Of a DNA stretch of 64,000 bases, positions 14,501 through 25,597 are shown piece by piece. Made by a program: the position numbers and the translations under genes. Below the pieces are notes generated by a model, which was not told the origin of the DNA, searched no databases, and saw only the letters and a list, made by a program, of their open reading frames with translations. The stretch spans positions 41,883,373 through 41,947,372 of the forward strand of contig NC_092350.1 in NCBI RefSeq assembly GCF_963676685.1. The letters are read 5' to 3'. The DNA is from Mytilus edulis. Lineage: Eukaryota; Mollusca; Bivalvia; Mytilida; Mytilidae. The first letter of the stretch is position 1. Every line of letters begins with the position of its first letter.

Positions 14501-17500
14501 CCTCTTTCATATTTTAATTTATTTTAGCATCTTCTGCAGGTGTACAAGAAAACATTAAGTTGCAAAATTTAATTATTTTTTATAATTCTGAAACTCAAAA
14601 TGCATTTATATTTTATTATCTAGATCAAGCGATGCCCTTAAATCTTTCCAGGTTCACAGGTGTGTCTGTCCTCAGATTGAAATATGTTGTGTTAATATGG
14701 CCAGATTTGCTAAGAGCTTAATGTCATGTCATTTAAAATGTACTTTGAAGTAATGAAGGCAATACATGTAGTAGTAGTATGACGATGTTCAAAAGTCATA
14801 AATCGATCGATGGAAAACAAATCCGAGTTACAAATTAAAACCGAAAGAAACACATCAACTATAAAAGGAAAACAATAGGAACAACAGGAAAACAGAAGTG
14901 CAACAAAAACAAACACCAACAAGCATTGAAAAGAACTAGTTATATAATAACTGACATATTCCTGACTTGGTACATTACAATTTAAGAAAAAAATGGTGGT
15001 TGAACCTGCTTTTATTGCTAGAAAAACCTCCCACTTATATGACAATGTTGAAAAATATTGCTAAGATGACAGCACTACGTAACAGATATACAACACAAAC
15101 ACACCCATCACAAAGAAACGCACAAACGAATAATATAATAGTCGACACAACATGCAAACTGCAGAACAACAACACACATCTTTCATTAACGACAGACATC
15201 ACAAAAAACATCCCACTTATGTAACGAATAAATATTCTTGAACAATGTACAATTATTTTCACAATACGTGTCCAAACAGGTATCATGACGGTACTGAAAT
15301 GCTATTTTATAATCAGTAGGACTACAAACGATACGACGAAATACAAAATACCAAATAAAAGCAATCATCTCATATTTGAAAACAGTTTGTTGAACTCAAC
15401 TTTTACAAGCAATAGAAAAAAAGATAACTTTAAGTTTATTTTATAAATTTTGCCGGTTATGCATCGTGATTTCAGATGAGCCAAGCTGTTACATCATGGT
15501 TGCCTTGGGGATTGTAGAGTGCCGGCAAATATGTTGATTTGCAAAATGTGACTGTACCAAGGCAGGAGCGTGTAATTCCATGGCTGTAGTTGGTTGCTTT
15601 CTATCATATTTTTCCTTAAATTAACAGAAATCATGTCGTCACTTGTTGTTTTTAAAGAATTTTTCCTTTTGTCAAATAGAGCCATTTCATATCTAACTAT
15701 ATATAGTATAAAATATGGGTTTGACCCATTATTTAAGGTCGTACTTTGACTGACCTCTAGTTGCTTACATCGGTATTATTTGGTCTTTAGTGGATAGTTG
15801 TCTCATCAGCAATTATTATACCAGATATATATTTTTTCATTTTCATTAAATGATCACGAACCTTGATGGATAAGGCGAAGTGAAACTTCTGCTCTAGAAC
15901 TTTTGATTAATTTGACGATTTCTTTGTGTTTCAAGGATTTAACGTCTTCTCCGTTAACTGCAATTATCTGGTCCCCAATTTGTAATCTTCCACATCGTTC
16001 AGCTGTACTGTCTTTATATATTTGACCTAGGTAACAACAGAAGTTGGGTTGTCATGGGAATATTTTTAATGTAAATATATAAATGAAAAGTATCTGAGAT
16101 TTTGTCCGAGTTTCAAGCTTTTTTCATTCAATTCAAAAAGTGAACAAAGACAACCTCCTTAAAAGAACTTTCTATAAACATTCAATAAAATAACTTATTT
16201 TGTTATTAGGATGATACTGATATAAAATAATTTTAAACAGTCTAAATGTTCATTTATTTGTAAACATTGCCTATCATGGGATGTTTATGAAGGCACATTA
16301 GTATTAAAAAAGACACAAAGAGACCGGTATTTACTATTACTAGTGCATTCATACATTTAGTTTAATTGAGTTTGAAAGTGTCAGAATCAAGAATTTTCAT
16401 TATTTTTTATAACAGACACTAAATTGGAGCTGCACTCTGTCACTGAATTTTGCATAATTAATCATACAATGACCATTTTTTAATTCGATTGGAAATCTAA
16501 ATATTTGTTACGTAATTACCTCAATGTTAATACGGTTTTCTGCAGGTAACTTCACATAAGCAGTACCTGCAACTAGCCTGAATAAATTTGGGTTCAACGT
16601 TTCGGTGGAAGTTTTAAAACAGCTCTTTTAAAACTAATCAAAAAGAAAACTAGTTTACAAATATTGGGATTTGTTGTAATACAACTAGTCTCGTAATATT
16701 CAATTCAAATTTTAATTGTTGATCAAATGAACGATGAAAGTTATAAAACTTGTAAAATGATCTGATCAAATAAATATCAGTGGCTATTTAAACATAAAAC
16801 AATGTCTGTATTACTTTGATTTTAATTTCTTAACATAAAAGGGGGAGGAAAGATACCAGAGGGACAATCAAACTCATAGATCGGAAATAAACTGACAACA
16901 CCATGGCTAAAAATGAAAAAGATAAACAAACAACTAATAGTACACAAGAAACAACATAGAAAACTAAGCAACACGAACCCATTAAAAACTGGGGTGATCT
17001 TAGATGCTACGAAAGGATAAGCAGATCCTTCTCCACATGTGGCATCCGTCGTGTTGCTCATGTTATTACAAACCCGGTAAATAGTATTATTCGGTAGGTA
17101 TGTCACATTTTGAAAAGGGAAGGGGATTGTAGTTAGGACATACCTGTCAATCAACTCGTGATGGCGTCCGTAAAATATACGAAGGGATGATTTCAACTTC
17201 ACCATTTGGAACTCTTGGTTTAATAGCTTCCTAGTGAGCAGAAACCCTCTATCAAGGAAATCTTGATAGGAAATACAAGCCCGGGAATATCGTATCAATT
17301 GGGAGATATAAATAAAGGCAACAGTAGTATACCGCTGTTCAAAACTCATAAATCCATGGACAAAAAACAAAATCGGGGTAACAAACTAAAACCGAGGGAA
17401 ACGCATTAAATATAAGAGGAGAACAACGACATAACACCGAAACGTAACACACACAGAAACGGACCAAGCATTAGAAAAAACACCACGAGAATAACAAATA

Positions 17501-18876
17501 TAACATGAAAACCAATTACATGAATTTGGGATAGACAAGTACTGTGCCACGTCTTATCTCAATTTCTCAAAAATAAGAGAAAACACAAACGACTCAACGT
17601 TAAAATGCAACACACACAGAAACGAACAATAATATAACAATGGCCATCTTCCTGACTTGGTACAGGACACTTTTAAAGGGGAATAAAAGTGGTGGGTTGA
17701 ACCTGGTTTTGTGGCATACCAAACCTCGCACTTTAATGGCAAAGTTAAATATAACATTGAAATGACAACATAATATTACAGGACTACAATACAAATTAAT
17801 AGGAGAACATATTAGACAAAGAAAAACATGATTAATAGATAACAAAAAGCATCAGGTTTAAAATTCAATACGCCAAAAACGCGCCTTGTCCTTACAAGAC
17901 TTGGAAGTGACGCCCAGATATAAAAGATCGAAAGTGAAAAAAGTACAAAGTTGTACAACACTGAAGATCAAAAGTTGAAAAGGTTTCGCCTAATACGGCA
18001 TTGTTTTTATGCCCGGGATAAGAACATTCTTATTATATAGAACAATTCATGCTATTGCAAACAGTAAATTTTATCAAATGAATATGAAAGAGATATACAT
18101 AAAGAAACTGAAGTATTAACTAATTACAGAAAACTAACCCGAATACATAACGCCCAGATATAAAAGATCGAAAGTGAAAAAGGTACAAAGTTGTACAGCA
18201 CTGAAGATAAAAAGTTGAAAAGGTTTTGCCAAATACGGCATTGTTTTTATGTCCGGGATAAGAACATCCTTATTATATAGAACAATTCATGCTATTGCAA
18301 ACAGTAAATTTTAACAAATGAATATGAAAGAGATATACATAATGAAACTGAAGTATTAACTAATTACAGAAAACTAAACCCGAATACATAATGCTATTAA
18401 AGTTTAACACAGACTCCGTATGCAGGCGCTGCTGGAATGTTGCTAAATAGAAATGGAAAGTTCACAATTGGGAAGCTGAAATCATCTCTTTTGTCGTAAA
18501 GTTTTGTTTTCAACCAACCCTCATTGTCAATTTCTAGATGTAAGTCAATATATGAGGTAGACTTAACTGTATCTAGGATATCCTTTATCTGTAGTTCGAT
18601 GGGATAGATGCGTATTACATAGTCACCAAATGTTGAATTATTTATTGAGAGAACATCATCTATATAGCGGAAAGTTAAGTTAAAGGATATTTCTAACTTC
18701 TTCTTATCTACGTTCCTAAGAAGTTCATAAATGATCTTGAATAGAACCTAATGAAGTAAAAAAAATATATTGGAAATTATATTACCAATAAAAAAACCGT
18801 CATCTAAAGTTTTCACAGTGAAACCGAAAGTCCCATTTTGTTGACGGGTTAAAACAATATCATCTCCTGAATTCAT
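5594..18876 (-). CDS. HSPA12-like Hsp70 gene with N-terminal PDZ domain, copy A (3' end not in window)
   Basis: Nine exons read right to left: 18786-18876 (ATG onward), 15862-16026, 13161-13496, 11982-12053, 10726-10815, 10180-10269, 8481-8791, 6946-7164, 5594-5747. All junctions are GT-AG and the phases agree, giving about 509 residues before the window or gene ends. The first two exons form a PDZ domain (GTFGFTV loop; RLQIGDQIIAVNGEDV; His at the start of helix B). The third encodes an acidic then charged, probably coiled-coil linker. Exon 8481-8791 starts the Hsp70 ATPase with the phosphate loop DFGTTYSGFAF; 6946-7164 carries WVLTVPAIW and FMKESA; 5594-5747 carries ALEPESAS and ends at DLG. 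This is the HSPA12 class rather than canonical Hsp70. The C-terminal exon seen in copy B is absent; a transposon lies to the left. Chaperone or adaptor role is unproven. Confidence 0.75.
7630..8100 (+). repeat. two copies of a dispersed repeat with ACGAAACGCGCGTCTG core
   Basis: The core GAGTCTTTTGTA.ACGAAAC.CGCGTCTG occurs at about 7650-7690 and again at about 8005-8050. Each is followed by AAAATATA..ATTTCAAT.. and a GAGTTTATTTGCAA tail. Related copies lie at 25990-26160 and 32512-32600, so this is an interspersed family present several times in the window. Confidence 0.65.
9830..10020 (+). repeat. decayed dispersed repeat (GTGAGAGGTTAAGCTAGCTAT family)
   Basis: The text GCGACTGTCATACATGTGAG, followed by GGTTAAGCTAGCTATAAAAC, is the reverse complement of the repeat seen more fully at 20935-21320 and 45430-45730. 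The copy is diverged. Confidence 0.5.
11570..11850 (+). repeat. dispersed repeat (TAGACCGTTGGTTTTCCCG family)
   Basis: The stretch from about 11570 to 11850 includes TAGACCGTTGGTTTTCCCG and a short CCGTACTTTGAACTATAA tail. It resembles an interspersed mussel repeat from memory, and the tail is shared with 18955-19065. The open frame at 11767-11952 is not supported as a gene. Confidence 0.4.
14740..15210 (-). repeat. dispersed repeat also found at 17320-17800
   Basis: The text GTTCAAAAGTCATAAATCGAT, the AAACCGAAAGAAACACATCA block and the later GGTGGTTGAACCTG block run in the same order as at 17320-17800. The two are diverged copies of one repeat. Overlapping open frames on both strands here are not supported as genes. 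Confidence 0.55.
15715..15835 (+). repeat. dispersed repeat (GGTCTTTAGTGGATAGTTGTC family)
   Basis: This is a diverged copy of a repeat seen best at 30965-31280 (other strand) and 47265-47415. Its core is GGTCTTTAGTGGATAGTTGT followed by CTCATCAGCAAT. It lies immediately left of the PDZ exon at 15862. Confidence 0.5.
17319..18408. mobile_element. insertion within the RT fragment, with a 240-bp direct duplication
   Basis: This segment interrupts a reverse transcriptase between PAYGV and YISQLIRY. Its left half (17319-17870) is a dispersed repeat also present at 14740-15210. Its right half is a 240-bp sequence present twice in tandem (17911-18150 and 18151-18391) with few differences. No coding region is visible. 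The junctions were judged against the uninterrupted copy at 31950-31980. Confidence 0.6.
17911..18391. repeat. two tandem copies of a 240-bp unit
   Basis: Both units start with CGCCCAGATATAAAAGATCG (17911 and 18151) and end with CCGAATACATAA. They differ at only a handful of sites, so the duplication is young or has been homogenised. They could be long-terminal-repeat-like parts of a retroelement. Confidence 0.9.
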
Positions 18877-18954
18877 AACATCTTCATGTGTTGTCAATTT
18901 TCACTGCAAAAGAAAGACCGATAATTTCCTTGTATTTAAACTTGCACTTCGATG

Positions 18955-19065
18955 TGAGCACAGGCTCTGTATTGAAGGCCGTACTTTGGCCTATAACTTT
19001 TACACATTGGGACTTGGATTGAGGGTTGTCTCATTGGCAATCATACCATATTTTTTTATTTTCAT
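18955..19065 (+). repeat. dispersed repeat (GAGGGTTGTCTCATTGGCAAT family)
   Basis: The text GAAGGCCGTACTTTGGCCTA and TTGTCTCATTGGCAATCATA is a fragment of the repeat seen at 30965-31280 (reverse strand) and 47265-47415. Confidence 0.55.
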
Positions 19066-20149
19066 TGACAATTGAAATATCAAGTTCTCCTAAGATGCAG
19101 ATGAATATTAACAAATATAAGACACAAAAAAAGGTTACTAATATTTTCGATAATTGTCACAGTCTCTGATTGAATTTCTTATACATCAGTAAATTTGTGA
19201 ACCTTTACTGAATGTTTTGAAACTAGGAAATTAGTTTTTTCAAGATCATGGAATGAGAACTGGAAAAAAAATGTTTTTTTTTCTCTAGATTTCATTGATG
19301 AATGAACTAAGGTTTTGGCTGTTAACATGACAAATTAAGACCGACATCACCGGCGAGACAAAAGGTTTACGAATGTTTTAATATCAAATTATATAACTTA
19401 AGACATCGGTGAAAATAAATGGTTTTTAGCTAATCAAAAGTAAATGGTTATTTGTTATTAATTAAAAAGTTTGCATTAAAGCACCATTCAAGAAATACAA
19501 TAGTGCAACATGTTTTGAAAGAAGAAGAATAGGAATATTAGAATAAGTTTGCACAATTATTCTTTATTTGTTAATAGATAGATATATTTTTTTCTTGCCT
19601 ATCTTTTTCTGCCACTCGGTTATACTCGGTTATACGCTACCCCTGCAGTATATATACAATATCTAGATGACAATATACAGACAAGGAAAAATAACAAAAT
19701 TGATGTGTTTGAGCTTTTGATTTGTCATTTGATTGGGGGACTTTCCGTTTTAAATTTTCCTCGAAGTTCAATAATTTGGAGATTTTACTTTTTGATAACT
19801 TAATCAATTCAAATCAATCTTATCAAAATCGTCTGTTAGTTATAGCTACGACAGTTTCCACCCTATAGGATCCGTACTGTGTCACAACATCGAATTAATC
19901 AGATCGAAATAAAATCAATGGCACAATACATTTGTAAATATGTTTCACTCTTTTAATATCATCAGATGTCTAGTAAACTTTCATTTAGTTTACCGACATG
20001 TTATATTCATTTACGAAATATCTATTTTAACGAATTCTATAGTAAATATATACATTAAAAAAAATATAGAACACTTTTTTAATGTGAAATGGATGCAAAC
20101 TTTTACCATGAATGAATAAATCTCGTCCGTAATAATATATTTACCTTCG

Positions 20150-20300
20150 TTGATCTCTACTGCCACTACCAGATATGGACAACCTTGTGATCCACGTCCT
20201 ATATACAAAGTTTACTTTTATCTAATATATCAACTTTAATGTCATCTTCCTCATTGATTGTGACTTTTTATCATTTCCCTCATCGTTAAATTATTGATAA
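20150..20300 (-). promoter_or_regulatory. conserved block upstream of copy A (5' UTR exon or promoter)
   Basis: About 100-150 bp here aligns closely with 39040-39180, which lies at the matching place upstream of copy B. The best stretch includes GAGGAAGATGAC and TAAACTTTGTATATAG. A GTAAAC donor-like site is shared. In copy B the block has an open frame from an ATG, but copy A has a one-base difference and stops, so coding is doubtful. A 5' UTR exon or control region fits better. Confidence 0.45.
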
Positions 20301-20934
20301 CTTTTAACTGTTTGAAAAAAATTTCATTGAAAAGTAAAGAAAATACTACTAACTCAGTTGTCTGAAATGTAACGATGTCAACATCTAGCAAAGTTTTTCG
20401 CGAGTGATTGCCATGGGTCATCATGCATTTGCAAGAAAGTGTTAAATTTTGGTCTCTTATCAAGTCTCAACGTCAATTTGAGATAAAGAAATGGAGTGAA
20501 AGTTTAATACTTACTACGGGCTAGTGTGTATTGATCTTTGCCCTTATAGCAGATTAACGTGTCATGTGGACGTTAACGTCACAAGAAACAAAAATTATAG
20601 AGGTCGTTTCTTCATTTTTATATAGATATTTCACACAAACAACATACTTTTGATAATCCAACAGTACTATAGAAAATGTATTTTAAATCAATATGAACAT
20701 AAATATGGAGAGATGCAACGGATAGCATAACTATAAATGCTAGAACATGTTGGTATGTGGCTTTGACCTTTGCCTGTTGTTAAAATATGCATTTATTCAA
20801 ACTTAGATGTGTTATATGTAATAATTATGCATTCAATGATGATAACAAGTACATGATAGTTTCGTTACGGGAATACAGGTTTGAAAGTTAAATATCAGCA
20901 ACAAGTTATATGGGTTACAAAAGAGAAAAGCAAA

Positions 20935-21320
20935 AACAGAAAAGGGGAAAGACCTAATTAAAATAACGAAAGATCCGGAAATTCAAAACGGAAAGGACCG
21001 AAATAAATTATAATGTGAAAAGCTAAAACACATGAAAACGAATGGAGAACAACTTTTATATACCTGATCCATGAAGAAAAGGGTAGATTAAACCTTGTTA
21101 TATAGCTAGCTAAACCTCTCACATGCATGCCAGTCGCGGAAAATACCATTATATTGACAGCAGTGTGTAATAAAAATAAACCGAATCATGATAACAGGTA
21201 TGAATGTAAAAATTTGGGTACAACAGTTACCATTGTGTAATTATCGTAATCACTTTAAAACTAAATCAACAAGGAAAAAAATAAAACGACATGTAGACAC
21301 TCTATAGACAAACAGACTAC
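20935..21320 (-). repeat. dispersed repeat (TAGCTAGCTAAACCTCTCAC family)
   Basis: This is a long copy of a repeat with TATAGCTAGCTAAACCTCTC, CAGTCGCG.AAA.ACCATTAT and GGGTACAACAGTTACCATTG in that order. A second long copy is at 45430-45730 and decayed pieces occur at 9830-10020, 17640-17800 and 41160-41410. Open frames inside it are not genes. Confidence 0.65.
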
Positions 21321-22660
21321 AAAGATATGCCAAAATAAAAACAGTTATTTATGATGTGAACTGGCATAACTCTAAATTCCCAAAGGTGTTGACAGTTGAG
21401 ATGTAAAACAACTGCGTGGAAATACAGTCCCAATAAACAGTCCTGACCGATCTAAGCTGGTATAATATTTAAAATATGACAACGGTAGAGATATTGCAAC
21501 AGAGACTGCGTATTTAAACATCCCAAAAATATAGTAATTTGATGATAAGAAAAATGAGTAATTAATTTTTACTAAGGTTAAGTGATAGAACGTGGCTGCG
21601 TATTTACACATCCCTGCCAACTGTAATTAAAACTGAATATATGATATACATCGGTATAACGGACACACGGGGAATGTACCTTTATATATACAATAAAAGA
21701 CAATCGTATAGTATGAGTTGGTAGCCGCGAGGTTTCATGGTTCAGGAATGGATCACGTCCGCATTTTGTCTGTGTATATGTTTGAATACACTGATTTATT
21801 TGTCGTTAGCTCTATATTTGGTTTTAGGAAAGACTAATAGTTCTTATTTTAGTGTTTTATATAACGGGTTATGATGTTTAAAACATAGTTTAGTACATTA
21901 GTGGGACATTTAGATAGATGCATTAATTTGAAATCGTGTATAGAGAAGATGGACAGTAATTTAGATCTTGTTTTTGATTGTATATCTGTGATGTTTTTGT
22001 ATATAGTGTTAATAAAATTTATCAAGAGAAAAATGTATTCTTTTTGTTGTCCCTTTTTCTAGTTTTCCTGTTTTTGGTTCTTGTTTTGGTAAGTTATTGT
22101 GGATATTTTATTTAATAAAAGCGAGTTTGATCGTTTATCATCGGATCATTGTTAGTTATTCCACATGTTTGAAACGAAAATGTTTCCATTCTAGGTGTCC
22201 ATTTTGGTTTTATAAATTAATATTGTATTATTTCATATGTTTATTCGCAAATTCCTTTGCTAGAAAATCGTGACGTGCCTAGAATAAGGCTTCTTGTTAG
22301 AAATTTCGGACACATGCTTTATATATATAATTTATATATGTTCTTTGTCAAGTTGTTGTCCCCGGCTTTGACTCATTCCCCAATTTCATTCTCAATTTTA
22401 TTAGAAATAAGTACGAATGTGTCTCATTTTGTCAAAACAGATATATAATCATAACAGATAATATTCAGATGACTGATAAATGAAGATCTTTAAGGGCTGA
22501 CATGTTGTGTCATATTTGTATTGTTTTCACCATTTAATTGTGATATATGATTTATTGTAATGCATCGTTTGTCACGATAACATGGTTATTAAAACTCACT
22601 TACACAATACCTTCTAATTAAGAATAGGTTTTAATTTTGAAAAGATATTAACACAATAGT
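21320..22660. other. intergenic stretch without recognised features
   Basis: I see no supported gene, RNA or clear mobile element here. The sequence is AT-rich, with a few short open frames that match nothing I recognise. Confidence 0.4.
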
Positions 22661-22662
22661 TT

Positions 22663-22767
22663 AAGTTATAGATACAATGGATAAGCGTTGATTCATAAAA
22701 AACAAGACATTCGCCCTCCGGTTTCTTTTTTAAGAATCAACGCTTATCCATTGTATCTATATCACTT
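22663..22767. repeat. inverted repeat with arms of about 32 bp
   Basis: The arm AGATACAATGGATAAGCGTT (from about 22670, continuing GATTC) returns as its reverse complement in GAATCAACGCTTATCCATTG (from about 22734). The spacer is about 40 bp. It would fold into a strong hairpin. Confidence 0.85.
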
Positions 22768-22939
22768 AAATCGTCTCGTTTGGCTATTTGTTTTAGATGT
22801 TTTTGTCAAACAGCTCTTCAACTACTTTGGTACTTATTCATTGGATTTCAAATGTTTGTCTTTGAGCGATATCTGTATTTATTACATTGGTTGCAATATA
22901 TTACATTGATTTCCCAGTTAAAAAAAACCGATAATTTCA

Positions 22940-23110
22940 CATGTGAAATAATTATAGATTATTACATGGCATTTTCCATATTGGCCATGGTATCAGCCCT
23001 AGACTCCCATATCAAGCCAGAGGGCTTTATCTGAGGGCTTGATATGGGTCGAGGGCTGATACCAGGGCCAATATGGAAAATGACATGTCATAATCTATTT
23101 ATCACATATT
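22940..23110. repeat. long imperfect palindrome, left end of the recombinase element
   Basis: Two arms of more than 60 bp face each other. The left arm includes TTTTCCATATTGGCCATGGT and ATCAGCCC; the right arm holds the reverse complement, GGGCTGATACCAGGGCCAAT followed by ATGGAAAA. Parts of the same text (TATCAGCCC, GGCCAATA, TATGTGATAAA) recur in opposite orientation at 25330-25440, on the other side of the recombinase pseudogene. Confidence 0.8.
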
Positions 23111-23282
23111 TTCATGCTGGAGAAAAATGAAGGAATATATCAAATATTTTTTTTATTTTCAACAAAAATAACATTTGAATAAAGAAAAAATTTAAAAAAA
23201 TGTATCACAGTGCATTAACAATTTGTATCACAGGGAAAAAGTAAAGTGATGAGAATAATTCAACAAATATATAACAATAATC

Positions 23283-25261
23283 TTATTTTTCAGAGTTGTA
23301 AATGTTTATTGGAACATTGCCAATAGAAGCTTGTGGAAGAATGGAAAATGTAGAACATTTTCCACTGTTTATTTTTACATTTTTTTCTACAGATTCAAAA
23401 TTTTCTATTGTTTGGCAAACTTCATTTAATTCAACACTGTCAAACATATCATCCTCCGGAAAATCTGCAGATTTGGCCTCAAAGCTAGTGTTTGGAGTTG
23501 GTTCTTGTGGTATTAATCCCCGGCTTCCTGAACCAATATCAGATAAGATATTTGACATAGTTTGCTGTTGCTGTAATGATGCTGAACTATACTCATTGAC
23601 GGAGGCAACATTCTTATGGCCTGTCAACTGCATGACGGTAGTAGCCTCCACATTGGAGTGAAGAAGTGAGGACACTGTAGTTTTGCGAACACTATGGTTA
23701 ACCTTTCTTCCTGTAAGACCACCTTTCATAGACATTTTTTAGCTAAATCTCCTAGAGTATTTTACCCAATGGCTGCATGGTAAACCATGTTTGTTAAGCA
23801 TTTTCACTGGCATCAGGTTGTACCATCCTTTTAATACTTAAATTAAAGCGACTGTCTGGAGTCAGAGCATCTTCAGGGCGGCGACGAATATATTGCTTGA
23901 ATGCATTCACTGGACAGCGTGGATTATCTATTTTAAGAAAATGAAAATAATCAAGGACATGCATCATATTAAATTGAAACAATATCTACATTTTAAAAAA
24001 ATTATTTTAAGGTGAATAAGCTTTAGTGCTATATATCTATTCTTTTCATTTGTTCATGTTTCCATTTTGAGTTCTTTGATGCGCATAGCTAGATATTTCT
24101 GGATATTTTGTGGGTTTTTTTATATTCGTTTTAAAAGTATATGTAAGTTATATACATGATATATGTATGAATTAATTGTGTAGGCATACTTGTGTGGTGG
24201 TTTCTGTATTTATCATTTACTGTCAATTTTATATTAATTTTTAATAAATCGAAAGAAAGTTACCTGGTGTTGCAAACATTTTAGGTGCAAATGCTCCACG
24301 GTCACTGTGTCCTGTCCTGGTTTTAGTCAGCCTTTCGTTGTATTCCAAATATTGCTATCCACTTGCTGTTGTCATCATTTTTATGTCTCCAAATAACATG
24401 TCAGTATGCTCCTTCCTTCCCCTCATACCAAAGTGCAAAGTATTATTTAACCATGTGGTATTAAGTAGTGCCTCAGGGTTGTCTAAAAGTAAGAATTGAC
24501 AGTTCAGATTATAGGATAATATTAAAACGTTACGTACACTATGTATAGCTAGAAGTTGTTTACATTCATTATCAATAATGACACTTTACATGCATATAGA
24601 AGACTGAAGCATATTTTCAACAAAAAAATATACGCGTTCACTGTCTTGAAACATGTATGACAAACTACATTCTATGTTGATGTTGCCTAACATGTCTTAT
24701 TCTGTTAAAACTTAAAGATATATTTTTGAAGCTGATATCATTATCATTTTATGTACATGCACAGTCACATGATAATATTGCATAAACCTACCTGTTCCTA
24801 GGAGATTCTGTTCAAATAGCATATCTATTTCAGAGGATGAGAATGGATCAGCTTTCATCTTTTTGTTTCCCAGTCCCTGTGACTTCAAGTGCTTTCTTTT
24901 CGCGGATAACACCTCTCTACTGTGGTGAAATTCCTTATCTTTAAGAATATTTATTCCACTCTTTTCCATCAAGTGCCTATTAATCGATGACTGTATTGAC
25001 TTCAGGCTGTCTGGCTCATACTCCTCATTTTTACCGCGACCGGACAGACAAATAAAATCTGGCTAAGTACTGATTGAGTTCAGGTACAGATATATCCTCT
25101 ATTGCCCGTAATTCGTTGTTCTCCTTTAACCATTCAGTTAATAATTTTATGTCACTTTTAGTTTTTCTCTTTGTGTTATCATTTTTTATTTCTTCAATGA
25201 AATTACTGGTATCATCATTCGTTACAGTCATGAACCTTTCGTCGTCTGCTTCTGTTGCCAT
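23283..25261 (-). pseudogene. Crypton/DUF3504-type tyrosine recombinase pseudogene
   Basis: Three or four minus-strand pieces: 25261-24792 (N-terminal core-binding part, with KSDIKLLTEWLKENNELRAI), 24482-24264 (GMRGRKEH with the first catalytic Arg), about 23930-23795 (RCPVNAFKQYI), and 23735-23283 (NHSVRKT, LTGHKN, NEYSS: catalytic His-x-x-Arg, His and Tyr). Splice sites GT-AG are visible at 24792, 24482 and 24264. This is the tyrosine recombinase fold also domesticated in vertebrate ZMYM, QRICH1 and KCTD1. The copy is dead: a frameshift near 25050, an in-frame TAG near 24354, a TAA near 23799 and more shifts near 23735-23775. It may be a Crypton-like mobile element or a decayed gene copy. 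Confidence 0.8.
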
Positions 25262-25319
25262 CTTGTTTACAAATAGTATTTGATTGACAGGTTACCGGAA
25301 GTCAAACTCGGGGGCACGA

Positions 25320-25440
25320 TACGGCTTTTTGAGGGCTGATATCGATATCAGCCCCGGGGGCTGATAACCAACTTTGACATCCGGCTATTATTGGCCATGC
25401 AAAAACGTACATATCAGTACTAAATATGTGATAAACGTGG
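25320..25440. repeat. right end of the recombinase element, with a perfect 22-bp palindrome
   Basis: Positions 25333-25354 form a perfect palindrome centred on ATCGAT with GGGCTGAT/ATCAGCCC arms. Next come GGGGGCTGATAACC, TATTGGCCATGCAAAA and AAATATGTGATAAA. These words match the left-end hairpin at 22940-23110 in inverted order. Confidence 0.7.
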
Positions 25441-25597
25441 TTATTTCACTCTCTGACGTCATACAACAATAGGCGTTGTCAAGACGTCGATAACGTCGGA
25501 TCAAAACAAATTGTCAATGCGTAGGAAAAAGATATAGTTCCTTACATTTTCTACATTAATTTCATAAAAAAAGCCATTTGCCAATGTAATAAAAAGA

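Larger units (their letters stand above)
5747..15861 (-). other. introns of copy A and their contents
   Basis: The introns hold dispersed repeats. These include two copies of the repeat with GAGCGTCACTGATGAGTC-like text (about 7630-7870 and 7905-8100), mussel-type repeats near 9830-10020, 11570-11850, 14740-15210 and 15715-15835, and simple A/T tracts. I see no further coding potential in 8880-10179, 12054-13160 or 13497-14700. Confidence 0.4.
16825..18751 (-). pseudogene. reverse-transcriptase retroelement fragment, split by an insertion
   Basis: Minus-strand frames at 18751-18409 encode a reverse transcriptase core with FRYIDDVLSINNS, DLHLEIDNEG and FSFPIVNFPF. They stop right after PAYGV. 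The protein resumes at 17312 with YISQLIRYSRACISY and LLNQEFQMVKLKSS, then runs into the family's usual 3' tail (to about 16830). The roughly 1.1 kb between (17319-18408) is not part of the element and looks like a later insertion. The RYIDDV box shows an RT; Penelope-like affiliation is only a guess. The element sits in an intron of copy A, on the same strand. Confidence 0.75.
15862..18903 (-). other. PDZ-domain exons of copy A
   Basis: Two exons (18786-18903 and 15862-16026) meet in phase 1 and encode one PDZ domain of about 85 residues. Strand B1 and the carboxylate loop read DDIVLTRQQNGTFGFTV. The second exon supplies GRLQIGDQIIAVNGEDV and the helix-B segment LKHKEIVKLIKSS. His at helix-B position 1 predicts class I ligands (S/T-x-hydrophobic C-termini). 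The first exon opens with TGA in frame and a good polypyrimidine tract lies before it, so translation probably starts at the ATG at 18874-18876. Confidence 0.8.

Noticed and set aside
20011..20208. Open frame starting MYIGRGSQGCPYLVV as a first coding exon of copy A
   Set aside because: The matching place in copy B has a stop codon and a different frame, and a shared GTAAAC donor lies upstream, so coding is not supported.
23302..23661. 119-codon plus-strand open frame
   Set aside because: It is the antisense shadow of the tyrosine recombinase C-terminal part at 23283-23735.
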